Source: Acinetobacter haemolyticus CIP 64.3 = MTCC 9819
Lineage (GTDB): Bacteria; Pseudomonadota; Gammaproteobacteria; Pseudomonadales; Moraxellaceae
NCBI RefSeq assembly: GCF_000369065.1
Contig: NZ_KB849804.1
Span: 113,303-177,302 of the forward strand
Direction of reading: 5' to 3'
DNA length: 64,000 nucleotides
Of the stretch, positions 10,422 to 18,961 are shown in pieces. Numbering within the stretch: the first letter of the stretch is position 1; every line of letters begins with the position of its first letter. Under the pieces are notes generated by a model. The model saw only the letters and a list, made by a program, of their open reading frames with translations, ran no database searches and was not told the DNA's origin. The position numbers were made by a program, and so were the translations under genes.

Positions 10422-11612
10422 ATGAATAAGCTCCATACTTACTATGATAATTTAAAAGTATCTCGTACTGCACCTCTGGAGGTAATTCGAGCAGCTTATA
10501 AAATTCTAGCCCAAAAGTATCATCCTGATCGGAACTCAAATAACCCAGAAGCTGCTCGTATTATGAAATTGATTAACGAGGCTTATGAGGTATTATCTAA
10601 TCCAATCAAACGTGCTGAACATGATAGTTGGATTGAAGCTCAAGAAGAGAAAATTAGAAAAATACAGGATAGAAACTCAAATAAGATAAAAAATGAGCAA
10701 AACTCTGTTGACTCGAGATCAACTCTTACAGGAAATAAAAAAGAAATATTAAAAGGATTTAGCTGGCTGTTTTTTATAACTTTAATGGGGATTTTTGTTT
10801 TATTTTTATTACCCGAAGTATTTAGTAAATTTTCTTCTGAAAATGAGCATAATTATACACAGAATTATTCTAGTGTTGATATAACTGAAATTGATTCAGA
10901 GGCTTCTGAGTCCTTAATTATGACTTATCAAACGAGTTTTGACTGTACTAAGGCAAAATCTATTCCAGAGAATTTGATTTGTTATAATGCTAATTTGGCC
11001 GCTTTAGATCGAGAACTAGCAGAGATTTTTCATAAAGCCAGAGAGGCAGCCGTAAACAAAAAAGATTTCACTCAGCTTGTTCGTAATCAATGGAATGATC
11101 GAGAAAAAAATTGTATAGATAAAGCATGTTTGGAAGTTTGGTTTGCAAATCAAAAAACTATATTAACCAGAGTTGCAGAAACTGGTCATGTTAATGTTAG
11201 CTCTTTAGGTAAAAAAATAAGTCCAAAACCTTTACCTAATACAGGTATTATGGGGGAGACTAATTTATACGGTGTGGCCCCATTACAAATAAAAACTCCA
11301 TATGATGGAATGAATTATTTTGTTAAGATTGATAATGCATATACTAATAAAAATTTGGCAACTTATTTTATTCAGTCAGGTGATGATTTGAATGTGGAGT
11401 TACCACTGGGTAGTTATGTAATTAAATATGCCTATGGTCCAAAATGGTATGGTATCGAGTTGTTATTTGGTGATAAAACAGAATATGCAAAAGTTGATAA
11501 GATCTTAGCATTTGATTTTGACGGTTATCAATACAGTGGTTATACAATAGAGTTGGTTAAACAAGAAAATGGTAATCTACAAACCACTAGTATTTCGAAA
11601 AATCAGTTTTAA
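10422..11612 (+). CDS. J-domain membrane protein with LprI-like periplasmic domain
   Basis: The 396-residue product begins with a J domain (about residues 5-70) carrying the HPD motif at 34-36 (KYHPDRN), so it should stimulate a DnaK-type Hsp70 ATPase. A charged linker leads to one membrane helix (about 112-131, GFSWLFFITLMGIFVLFLL). After it comes a four-cysteine region (Cys175, 187, 231, 236) with the pattern of the LprI/DUF1311 family, including LDRELAEIFHKA and QWNDREKNC. The last 120 residues look like a separate beta-rich domain that I do not recognise. The expected topology is J domain in the cytoplasm and the rest in the periplasm. The gene is AT-richer than purL and appears to stand alone, with no obvious terminator of its own. 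Domain calls are fairly secure; function is unknown. Confidence 0.85.
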   Translation: MNKLHTYYDNLKVSRTAPLEVIRAAYKILAQKYHPDRNSNNPEAARIMKLINEAYEVLSNPIKRAEHDSWIEAQEEKIRKIQDRNSNKIKNEQNSVDSRSTLTGNKKEILKGFSWLFFITLMGIFVLFLLPEVFSKFSSENEHNYTQNYSSVDITEIDSEASESLIMTYQTSFDCTKAKSIPENLICYNANLAALDRELAEIFHKAREAAVNKKDFTQLVRNQWNDREKNCIDKACLEVWFANQKTILTRVAETGHVNVSSLGKKISPKPLPNTGIMGETNLYGVAPLQIKTPYDGMNYFVKIDNAYTNKNLATYFIQSGDDLNVELPLGSYVIKYAYGPKWYGIELLFGDKTEYAKVDKILAFDFDGYQYSGYTIELVKQENGNLQTTSISKNQF

Positions 11613-11704
11613 ATTAATGTATTTATGAAAGAGGTTTAGTATAGAGGGGATGGTTGGTTCAATTTTTGCTTTCTCAATAATGATCATAAAAATCGGAGAA
11701 CAAC

Positions 11705-11830
11705 ATGATGAAAAACGAAAATTACATGAGGACGATCCATAGCAAAGGAAAAGGCTGGTTTTGGTTTGGTTTAACAGTGGTTCTCCAAATCTTATTCATA
11801 AGTTTGAGTTATGTCCTAATCAAGATTTAA
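11705..11830 (+). CDS. 41-residue single-TM miniprotein
   Basis: A short open frame begins ATGATGAAAAACGAAAAT, with a GGAG sequence eight bases upstream (aatcggagaacaac). The product is basic at the N-terminus (MMKNENYMRTIHSKGKGWFW) and then has one hydrophobic helix of about 20 residues ending at LIKI and the stop. A GGAG-type ribosome-binding site, a KGKGW motif at the membrane boundary and a typical positive-inside layout support a real small inner-membrane protein. I cannot assign a family. It could be cotranscribed with the J-domain gene 92 bases upstream. Confidence 0.5.
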   Translation: MMKNENYMRTIHSKGKGWFWFGLTVVLQILFISLSYVLIKI

Positions 11831-11897
11831 CTTTGATTCTTAACCTTTTTTAAAGCTATGATTTGAGTACAGCTTAACTTACTCAGCCATTCAACTT

Positions 11898-12212
11898 ATG
11901 CTAAAACTTATTTATTACGTGCCGGAATCACATCTTGAATCAACTAAACTTGCTATCTTTGAAGCGGGTGCAGGTGGGATAGGGAATTATGAACACTGTG
12001 CATGGCAAGTGAAAGGCATCGGGCAATTTAAGCCGGTTAAAGGTGCAAATCCATTTTTAGGGCAGTTAGATGAACTAGAACAACTCGAAGAATGGCGTGT
12101 TGAAACGATTGTGCCTGAAGAAAAAGCCAGTGCTGTGGCAAAGGCATTAAAGGCAAGCCATCCTTATGAAGAACCTGCCTTTGAGCTTATCCAAATATTA
12201 GATATAGAGTAA
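11898..12212 (+). CDS. YqfO/NIF3-like domain protein
   Basis: A 104-residue protein corresponding to the small CutA-like domain that is inserted in or fused to NIF3/YqfO proteins in other bacteria, here as a stand-alone gene. The motifs are the N-terminal strand LIYYVPESHLE, GAGGIGNYEHCAW, GQFKPVKGANPF and the C-terminal SHPYEEPAFELI, all typical of this domain. It probably forms a trimer like CutA. The function of the family is unsettled. It converges with the nitroreductase gene, with only one base between the stops. Confidence 0.8.
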   Translation: MLKLIYYVPESHLESTKLAIFEAGAGGIGNYEHCAWQVKGIGQFKPVKGANPFLGQLDELEQLEEWRVETIVPEEKASAVAKALKASHPYEEPAFELIQILDIE

Positions 12213-12213
12213 T

Positions 12214-12996
12214 TTAGACTTTTTGAATAAATAAATCACGATCAAAACGATATTGGGGGAAGAACACGCCATCATTGGCACGTTCGCCCGCACCAATTAC
12301 CATCACAGGATGTTGCTGATCATTGAGTTTTAAGATTTTTCGCACTAAAGGTTCATCAAAGCCTTCCATCATACAACTATCAAAACCATAAGCACGTAAA
12401 GCCAATACTAGGTTTTCACAAGCAAGCGCTGTGGTTTTAGTCGCCCATAATTTGGCATCAGCAGGGTTAAATGCAGTCACAGGAAGTTGTTTATCGAGTG
12501 TGCGGGCAACTTTAAATGCAACTTTTTTAAAGTTACCTAATGCATTGAAATAACCTGTTTTATAGTTGTATGGGATAAAGCGGTAGTACTTTTGAACCGC
12601 TGGTGGTGCTTCGGGAAATGGGAACTCACTGATATTTAATTTTGCCATTTCATCCACACGATCTGTACGAGCAACACAGACGATCAATTCAGATGCTGTT
12701 TTAGCAGCAAGTTGCCCTAAACACGCTTTAACCAGTTGTTTTTTCTTGGCTGGGTTTTGTACGACATAAAACGTCCAAGGTTGTAAGTTTGATGAGTTGG
12801 GTGCAAGAAGTGCCAAATCTAAACATTCATCTAAAATTTCACTTGGAATCGGTTTATCAGTGAACTTACGTACTGAACGACGGCTTTCAACGACTTTACG
12901 GAAATTGGCAACATCAATATCCTGTGGGGCAGGTTCGTAGTAGCGTTTCTTTTCGGCGGTTGCATTTGAAGTGGTCATGAGTTCGATATTTTCCAA
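12214..12996 (-). CDS. Nitroreductase-family FMN oxidoreductase
   Basis: A 260-residue flavoprotein of the nitroreductase superfamily, expected to use FMN and NAD(P)H. The FMN-binding N-terminal signature is VESRRSVRKFTDKPIP (about residues 35-50), followed by LLAPNSSNLQPW and, near the C-terminus, AYGFDSCMMEGFDEP. A 35-residue N-terminal extension precedes the core. The natural substrate (quinone, nitro compound, enone) cannot be told from sequence. It stands alone between a convergent gene and the fru operon terminator. Confidence 0.85.
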   Translation of the reverse strand: MENIELMTTSNATAEKKRYYEPAPQDIDVANFRKVVESRRSVRKFTDKPIPSEILDECLDLALLAPNSSNLQPWTFYVVQNPAKKKQLVKACLGQLAAKTASELIVCVARTDRVDEMAKLNISEFPFPEAPPAVQKYYRFIPYNYKTGYFNALGNFKKVAFKVARTLDKQLPVTAFNPADAKLWATKTTALACENLVLALRAYGFDSCMMEGFDEPLVRKILKLNDQQHPVMVIGAGERANDGVFFPQYRFDRDLFIQKV

Positions 12997-13108
12997 AATG
13001 TTTATTCTTCTATTGGGATGTATCTGAAAAAACCAACTGATGTGGTGTAGAAGTTACTTTTTTATAAAATATAGAATCATTAAATTTTTAGAATCAAAGC
13101 TCATCTAA

Positions 13109-13145
13109 ATAGAAAAGCAAGTTACTCGATTGGAATAACTTGCTT
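13109..13145 (-). terminator. Terminator of the fruBKA operon
   Basis: On the minus strand the 10-bp stem AAGCAAGTTA / TAACTTGCTT with an 11-base loop is followed by TTCTATTT, 25 bases beyond the fruA stop. Confidence 0.75.
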
Positions 13146-13169
13146 GTAAAATCAGAATGGAAGGACGAT

Positions 13170-14891
13170 TTAGACAGGGGCGGTTTCTAGTTTCTGCTCA
13201 GGACGTTTGAGTAATGCATAACTAATGCCTGTAATACAGCTCCCCGCTGTAATTGCAGCGAGATATAGCCACGCATGATTAATCGCATTTGGAATCAGTA
13301 AAACAAATACGCCACCATGTGGTGTAACCAGTTCGCAGTGGAATAAGGCAACCAATGCACCTGTAACAGCACCACCTAAAATACAAGCAGGAATCACACG
13401 CATCGGATCTTTAGCTGCAAAGGGAATTGCACCTTCCGAAATAAAACATAGACCTAATACAAAAGCAGCTTTGCCAGCATCTCGTTCACTTTGATTGAAT
13501 TTATTTTTTGCTAACAAGGTTGCAATCGCCATACCAATGGCTGGAACCATACCGCCAGCCATGGTCGCCGCCATTGGCATATAGGTATTTGTCGTGAGTA
13601 GTCCTACGGTAAAGGCATAAGCTGCTTTATTAATTGGACCGCCCAAATCAATACACATCATTGATGCGAGTACGATACCCATCAAAACAGCATTGGTTGT
13701 GCCCATATTGTTGAGAAAATCTTTCATCATTTCAAAGATATGTGCGACTGGCTGTCCAACCACATAGTACATAATCAAACCTACCGATAGTGTGCCTAAA
13801 AGCGGAACAATCAGAATAGGTTTCAATGACTCCAAACTGGTTGGCAATTTGATTCTTTTGGCGAGAAATAGGGCAATGTAACCTGCAAGGAAACCTGAAA
13901 CGATACCACCGAGGAATCCAGCTTCAAGTTGTGTGGCAATTAATCCACCAATCAAACCTGGTGCTAAACCGGGACGGTCAGCAATTGAATAGGCAATATA
14001 ACCCGAAAGCATTGGCACCATTAAGGTAAATGCTGCTGCACCGATTTGCTTTAATATATAAGCTAAGCTTCCTGTTTCTTCTGATGCATTCAGCCCGAAA
14101 CAAAGTGATAGCGCAATTAAAAGACCACCTGCCACAACCATAGGCAGCATGAAAGACACACCTGTTAGTAGGTGCTTATAAACGCCAGTTTTTTCTTGGC
14201 TTTTATTTTCTGCCGTTTGTTTACTTTGTTTGGATGATTCAAGAACGGTTGCTTCACTGATTGCTTCGGCAAATGCTTTATCTGTTTGCTTGAGGGCAAA
14301 GCCTGTACTGCAGCGATAAACACGTTTACCTACAAAACGATCGGTATTTACTTCAATATCAGTGGCTAGAATAACAATGTCAGCTGCAGCAATGGCTTCA
14401 TCTGTGAGGATGTTTTTTGCACCTACAGAGCCTTGTGTTTCAACATCAATCTGATAGCCAAGTTTATTTGCACCTTGTTGCAATGCTTCGGCAGCCATAA
14501 ACGTATGAGCAACACCCGTTGGGCAAGCGGTAATCGCAACAAAACGTTGCGCTTGCTGTGTGTTGTTCAATTGAGTTTCAGCTTTGAGTTGATCAATCGG
14601 TTGTGCATGCGTTAAAGCGTATTCAAAGGCCTGCTGAATATCTTGGTTCGCTTGTTCCAGTGAAATAGTTACAACAGAATAGGCTTTAAATGGGTCAAGT
14701 TGAGTCGGTGTTTGACCAATAAAAACAACTTTACTAAATGCAATGTCAGGAATTTGATCTTTTACTGAAATAGTATGACTTTCAAAACCTTGTTGTTTCG
14801 CAAGTTGCGCTAATTTTTTTGTCAGAATCAATGCATCAACAGGATTTTGAGGATGATTGATGACCAATAAGAGAGAGTTAAGGGTTTGCAT
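13170..14891 (-). CDS. fruA: Fructose PTS permease, EIIB'BC
   Basis: FruA imports fructose and phosphorylates it to fructose 1-phosphate. The protein of about 573 residues starts with a degenerate EIIB-like domain, followed by a complete EIIB domain with the phosphocysteine in ITACPTGVAHTFMAAEAL (about Cys123) and a polytopic EIIC domain (from about residue 235 onward) with motifs GGLIALSLCFG and DLGGPINKAAYAF. I chose the ATG at 14891 because a GAGTGA sequence lies just upstream; a GTG at 14900 would add three residues. The start overlaps the end of fruK by about 14 bases. It is the last gene of the operon. Confidence 0.93.
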   Translation of the reverse strand: MQTLNSLLLVINHPQNPVDALILTKKLAQLAKQQGFESHTISVKDQIPDIAFSKVVFIGQTPTQLDPFKAYSVVTISLEQANQDIQQAFEYALTHAQPIDQLKAETQLNNTQQAQRFVAITACPTGVAHTFMAAEALQQGANKLGYQIDVETQGSVGAKNILTDEAIAAADIVILATDIEVNTDRFVGKRVYRCSTGFALKQTDKAFAEAISEATVLESSKQSKQTAENKSQEKTGVYKHLLTGVSFMLPMVVAGGLLIALSLCFGLNASEETGSLAYILKQIGAAAFTLMVPMLSGYIAYSIADRPGLAPGLIGGLIATQLEAGFLGGIVSGFLAGYIALFLAKRIKLPTSLESLKPILIVPLLGTLSVGLIMYYVVGQPVAHIFEMMKDFLNNMGTTNAVLMGIVLASMMCIDLGGPINKAAYAFTVGLLTTNTYMPMAATMAGGMVPAIGMAIATLLAKNKFNQSERDAGKAAFVLGLCFISEGAIPFAAKDPMRVIPACILGGAVTGALVALFHCELVTPHGGVFVLLIPNAINHAWLYLAAITAGSCITGISYALLKRPEQKLETAPV

Positions 14892-15828
14892 CAGATTCAC
14901 TCAAGATTTTGATCGTGGTGTGTTGTTTTAAATCAGCTAAAAGTTCAGGGGGTGGAACACGAAAGCCCACCTGAGTTACGGCATGACTGGCAATCGCCGT
15001 TGCTGTTACTAGGATATCGTCTGTCGGTAACTGACATGCTAGTCCATGAATCATGCCTGCCAAAAGAGAATCTCCAGCACCTACTGTACTTTTCACATGT
15101 ACTTGAGGGGGGTGTGCAGCATAAGCTTTGTTTTGATGAAGCCAATGTACGCCATGTTCACCCATTGAAATGACGATATGTTCAATTTGAGAATTGAGTG
15201 ATTTAAATAATTGTTGTTGATCTTCAAGGCTTTCAGCTAGCACGCCAAAACTTTCTTGTAATTCATCGGTATTGGGTTTGATCATCCACGGATTCATAGC
15301 GATCGCAGCAGTTAAAGCTTTGCCACTCGTGTCTACAGCAACAGGCTTGTTTTGTAGGTGTAGAATTTGAATGAGTTGTTTTAAATCATCCACGCCAAAG
15401 CCCAACGGTAGGCTACCCGCAATCACCACATAATCTACAGAGTCACTACATTGTTGAATACGTTTGAACAATGCTTGTTTATCTTCAGTAGACACCTGAA
15501 AGCCTTGACCATTAATGTCGGTCATTCGTCCAGACTGTTCAGCAATTTTGATGTTTTGGCGGGTTTCACCTTCGATATAAATAAACTGGTCATCAAACTG
15601 CATAGTTTGAAAATGCTGTTTAAAGAGCGTTTGATTTTTTGTACCTAAAAAACCAGACACAATTAACTCATGCCCTAAATCATGTAGCACTTGAGCAACA
15701 TTGAGCCCTTTACCTGCGGCGTGGTACTGAATGTTCTGCTGACGATTGACTTCGCCAATACGTAACTGTTCAAGTTCGATGGTGGCATCAATGGCAGGGT
15801 TGAGAGTAATGGTTAAAATTTTAGCCAT
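14878..15828 (-). CDS. fruK: 1-phosphofructokinase
   Basis: FruK phosphorylates fructose 1-phosphate to fructose 1,6-bisphosphate in the cytoplasm. It is a PfkB-family kinase of 316 residues from the start MAKILTITLNPAID, with the N-terminal signature GKGLNVAQVL and the C-terminal PfkB motif and anion hole GAGDSLLAGMIHGL. An upstream extension to 15909 is open but lies inside fruB and lacks similarity to the family, so the start at 15828 is preferred. That start overlaps the fruB stop by eight bases, which implies translational coupling. Confidence 0.95.
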   Translation of the reverse strand: MAKILTITLNPAIDATIELEQLRIGEVNRQQNIQYHAAGKGLNVAQVLHDLGHELIVSGFLGTKNQTLFKQHFQTMQFDDQFIYIEGETRQNIKIAEQSGRMTDINGQGFQVSTEDKQALFKRIQQCSDSVDYVVIAGSLPLGFGVDDLKQLIQILHLQNKPVAVDTSGKALTAAIAMNPWMIKPNTDELQESFGVLAESLEDQQQLFKSLNSQIEHIVISMGEHGVHWLHQNKAYAAHPPQVHVKSTVGAGDSLLAGMIHGLACQLPTDDILVTATAIASHAVTQVGFRVPPPELLADLKQHTTIKILSESDANP

Positions 15829-18673
15829 GTGTTTGCTCCACGAATGATCGAACGGCAAATGCACTTTCACATTTGAGTGCTTGTTGGGCAAGCTGTTGGC
15901 AATCAGCAAAATTAAGCTGACGAATTTGTGCTTTCACTAGCGGAATACTGGACGCTGACATACTGAGTTCGTCCACACCCAAACCCAGTAAAACAGGCAC
16001 AGCTTTGGGATCTGCAGCAAGCTCACCACAGACGCCGACCCATTTTTGTTGTGCATGAGCTGCACGTACAGTTTGATCAATTAACATTAAAATACTTGGG
16101 TGGAGCCCATCAGCTTCGCCAGACAAAACTGGATGTCCGCGATCGATCGCTAAGGTGTATTGGGTCAAGTCATTGGTACCAATACTGAAAAAGTCGACTT
16201 CTTTTGCAAGCAAGGGCGCGATTAATGCAGCTGATGGAACCTCAATCATAATACCGACTTCGAGATTTGGGCAGGGATGCTTGAGCAAAACCTCATCTAA
16301 AATTGCTTTAGCAGCGCGCCATTCTTCAATACGTCCGACCATCGGGAACATGATTCTTAAAGGACGATCATCTGCAGCACGAACCAAAGCAGTGAGTTGC
16401 TGACGTAATAGTTGTGGTTTACGTAAGGTTAAACGGATACCACGCACGCCCAAGAAAGGGTTTTCTTCGACATCGATTGGTAAGTATGGTAATGGTTTAT
16501 CACCACCGACATCTAAGGTACGTACCACCAATGGTCGACCAGCCAACGTATCTAATACATGACGGTATTCTTTTTCTTGTACATCTTCATCTGGTGCTTG
16601 GCGATGCGCCATAAAGACTAATTCAGTGCGCAATAAACCAATTGCTTCTGCCCCATAGTTTACTGCTTTTTCAGTATCTAAAATTTTGCCGAGATTGGCC
16701 GCGACTTCGACTTGGTGCTGGTCTAAGGTAATCGCTGGCTCGTGACAATGTTGCTCAGCTTCATGACGACGTTGTTGTTGTAACTCACGTTCTTGGATGG
16801 CATCGTCAATCTGTGCTTGAGATGGATTGATTTCGAATGCACCCGTATCACCATTAATTAATACCGTTGTATGAGGTGTGATGTTAAGCACCGCGTCACT
16901 TGCACCTACAATCGCCGGAATTCCCAAAGCACGGGCAACAATCGCACTATGTGCACTTGCACCACCCACAGCAGTCAGAATACCTGCGACACGGTCTTTA
17001 TTCAGGCGTGCAACATCGCTTGGCCCTACATCATGCATGATTAAAATATAGGGTTGCTCAGGTTCTTGAACTGCAACCTCATTACATAAAACAGCTAAGA
17101 CCTTGTCACCAATATCACGTAGATCAGCGGCACGTTCTGCGAGCAGACGATCGGGTAGAGCAGCTTGGGCTTGAGCTGCTTTTTCAATATATTGATGCCA
17201 TGCTGCAGGTGCACTTAGGTTTTGATTCAGAGACTGGTGAACTTGCTGAATGAGATCAGGGTCATCCAGCATTTCCAAATGTGCCATAAAGATTTGTTTG
17301 ATTTCATTGGCTTCAGTTTTGGCTATGAGCTGATGAAGTGTGTTTTTTACACTATGTAGTGCAATTTCTAGTTTTTCCTTTTCTGCTTTTACATTATTTC
17401 CAAAACGTTCATATTGGAAATGTTTCGGTTTGATCACATGAGCTGGGCCAAAAGCGAGTCCTGTGGATGCAGGAATACCTGTTGTTGGTGTTGTAATCTC
17501 TTCTTCAAACTCAAGAGTATTGGTCTGTTGACTGTCAATTTTATGTTCAATTGCTTCGACCTCTTCACCTAAACCTTGTTGAACAGCTTGGATAATTTTC
17601 GAAAGGCCTTCTACAGCATCTGTATCCGGTTCAGCAATGAAAGTAAGTGTTTGCCCATATTTGCAACCCATTGCGAGTAGTTTGGTTAAGCTTTTTGCAG
17701 AGATGAATTGTCCATCATCCACAGCAACTCGAATTTCGCCTTGATAAGTTTTGGTAATATTAACCAGTTGAGTTGCAGGGCGGGCATGTAGTCCATGCGC
17801 ATTTGCCAACACAATACGTTGTGATGGCCAATCTGGGATCGTTTCCGCGCCAACCAGTTTGGCAATATCTTGACGATTATGCTGATCACTGAGTTGTTGC
17901 TGGATTTGTGGTTGGAATAATAAATCGAGTAAACGTTGTAATTGTTGGTAATCTAATTGTTCGTGCTGGGCAATACAAATCAAGGTTTGAATTTGTCCGT
18001 TTTTAAAATCGATGGTTTGATCAGCTTTGACGATACTCACTGCAGATTGTGAAACATAGTTTTTTGCAGAAATAGACCAAAGCGTATCTTGAATTTGGAT
18101 GAGATTTTTAGGATCAAGTTGACTGATGAAACCAGCCTCAACTAATTTTTGTTGTTTGAGGAGTTTATTTGCTGACCATAAAAAATCATCAATATCAGTA
18201 ACTTGAATTTGAGTTTCAATTAGGTTTTCATGTAAAACTAATGTTTCGGGTTGAGCTTGTAAAATCTCAATAATTTGCGCTGCATTTTTAGCGTGTTGGA
18301 CTTGATCAGAAACATCTTGAGAAAGTGCACGAGTCAGAATTTGCAAAACTTGTAAATGTTCATCAGACTTTGCTGCAATCACAACAGCTAAATAAACTGT
18401 GTTTTCACCGTCCCAAACCACACCTTTTGGGAAATGTGCTAAACGAATGCCCGTTTCTAAAATAAATTCACGGGATTGCGGAGAGCCGTGAGGGATTGCA
18501 ATCCCTTGACCCAAATAGGTTGCACTTTGAGCTTCACGTGCATGTAATCCAGATAAGTAATCTGCTTTGACTAATTGATCTTGAACCAAAATATTGGCTA
18601 AACATTCGAGAGCTTCTGCCTTATCCTTAGCAGATTGATTCATATGTACATGTTGTGGCTCAAGTACAAACAT
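15821..18673 (-). CDS. fruB: Fructose PTS multiphosphoryl protein, EIIA-HPr-EI fusion
   Basis: A 950-residue fusion that carries phosphate from PEP to FruA. The EIIA-Fru domain is at residues 1-145, with the active histidine near 62 in GIAIPHGSPQSR. A degenerate EIIA-like middle segment follows, then HPr at about 280-370 (ANAHGLHARPATQ, active His in GLHARPA). Enzyme I occupies about 400-950, with its phosphohistidine in GGASAHSAIVARALGIPA, the PEP-binding region FLGVRGIRL and the C-terminal VGVCGELAADP motif. The complete set of phosphotransfer domains means that fructose uptake needs no separate general PTS proteins. It is the first gene of fruB-fruK-fruA. Confidence 0.96.
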   Translation of the reverse strand: MFVLEPQHVHMNQSAKDKAEALECLANILVQDQLVKADYLSGLHAREAQSATYLGQGIAIPHGSPQSREFILETGIRLAHFPKGVVWDGENTVYLAVVIAAKSDEHLQVLQILTRALSQDVSDQVQHAKNAAQIIEILQAQPETLVLHENLIETQIQVTDIDDFLWSANKLLKQQKLVEAGFISQLDPKNLIQIQDTLWSISAKNYVSQSAVSIVKADQTIDFKNGQIQTLICIAQHEQLDYQQLQRLLDLLFQPQIQQQLSDQHNRQDIAKLVGAETIPDWPSQRIVLANAHGLHARPATQLVNITKTYQGEIRVAVDDGQFISAKSLTKLLAMGCKYGQTLTFIAEPDTDAVEGLSKIIQAVQQGLGEEVEAIEHKIDSQQTNTLEFEEEITTPTTGIPASTGLAFGPAHVIKPKHFQYERFGNNVKAEKEKLEIALHSVKNTLHQLIAKTEANEIKQIFMAHLEMLDDPDLIQQVHQSLNQNLSAPAAWHQYIEKAAQAQAALPDRLLAERAADLRDIGDKVLAVLCNEVAVQEPEQPYILIMHDVGPSDVARLNKDRVAGILTAVGGASAHSAIVARALGIPAIVGASDAVLNITPHTTVLINGDTGAFEINPSQAQIDDAIQERELQQQRRHEAEQHCHEPAITLDQHQVEVAANLGKILDTEKAVNYGAEAIGLLRTELVFMAHRQAPDEDVQEKEYRHVLDTLAGRPLVVRTLDVGGDKPLPYLPIDVEENPFLGVRGIRLTLRKPQLLRQQLTALVRAADDRPLRIMFPMVGRIEEWRAAKAILDEVLLKHPCPNLEVGIMIEVPSAALIAPLLAKEVDFFSIGTNDLTQYTLAIDRGHPVLSGEADGLHPSILMLIDQTVRAAHAQQKWVGVCGELAADPKAVPVLLGLGVDELSMSASSIPLVKAQIRQLNFADCQQLAQQALKCESAFAVRSFVEQTHG

Positions 18674-18701
18674 AAAACATCCTTTAATGATGAAAATAAT
18701 A

Positions 18702-18740
18702 ATCTCTGTTAAGTCTATACTTCGATATAACAGCAGAGAT
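18702..18740 (-). promoter_or_regulatory. Inverted repeat in the fruB leader
   Basis: The arms atctctgtta (18702-18711) and taacagcagagat (18728-18740) are complementary with a three-base bulge. The dyad ends about 29 bases before the fruB ATG and sits just downstream of the candidate promoter. It may be an operator for a fructose-responsive repressor or a 5' mRNA hairpin. It differs from the Cra/FruR consensus as I know it. Confidence 0.4.
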
Positions 18741-18745
18741 ATTTT

Positions 18746-18774
18746 TTTAAATTAACCGTATATGTCGCAGGCAA
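18746..18774 (-). promoter_or_regulatory. Candidate fruB promoter
   Basis: On the minus strand TTGCCT (18774-18769), a 17-base spacer and TTTAAA (18751-18746) resemble a sigma-70 promoter pointing at fruB. Both hexamers are only partial matches, so this is a suggestion based on spacing and position. Confidence 0.35.
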
Positions 18775-18803
18775 TTGCAAACGATCAACAGCACACGTCA
18801 AAG

Positions 18804-18861
18804 ATAAAAAAAAGAAGCTAATTTCCATTTCATGTCTCTGACAATCATGGTTTAGCTTCTT
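18804..18861 (-). terminator. Terminator of the enoyl-CoA hydratase gene
   Basis: On the minus strand AAGAAGCTAA and TTAGCTTCTT pair across a 30-base loop and are followed by an uninterrupted T-run. The hairpin lies about 100 bases beyond the stop at 18962 and upstream of the fru promoter. The loop is long for a terminator. Confidence 0.65.
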
Positions 18862-18961
18862 AATTTAAACTTTAACAGATGCTCAAAAAGATATCGAGGT
18901 GAAAATCTTACAAATTCCTCTGAGGATACATTTTATAAACATCTATGCCGTTTATATTTGC

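Noticed and set aside
14952-15173. Plus-strand frame opposite fruK
   Set aside because: Overlaps a complete FruK coding sequence on the other strand and shows no domain or start signal.
18804-18861. Hairpin upstream of fruB considered as a PTS antiterminator target
   Set aside because: The T-run follows on the strand of the enoyl-CoA hydratase transcript, upstream of the candidate fru promoter, and no BglG-type gene is near; a plain terminator is simpler.
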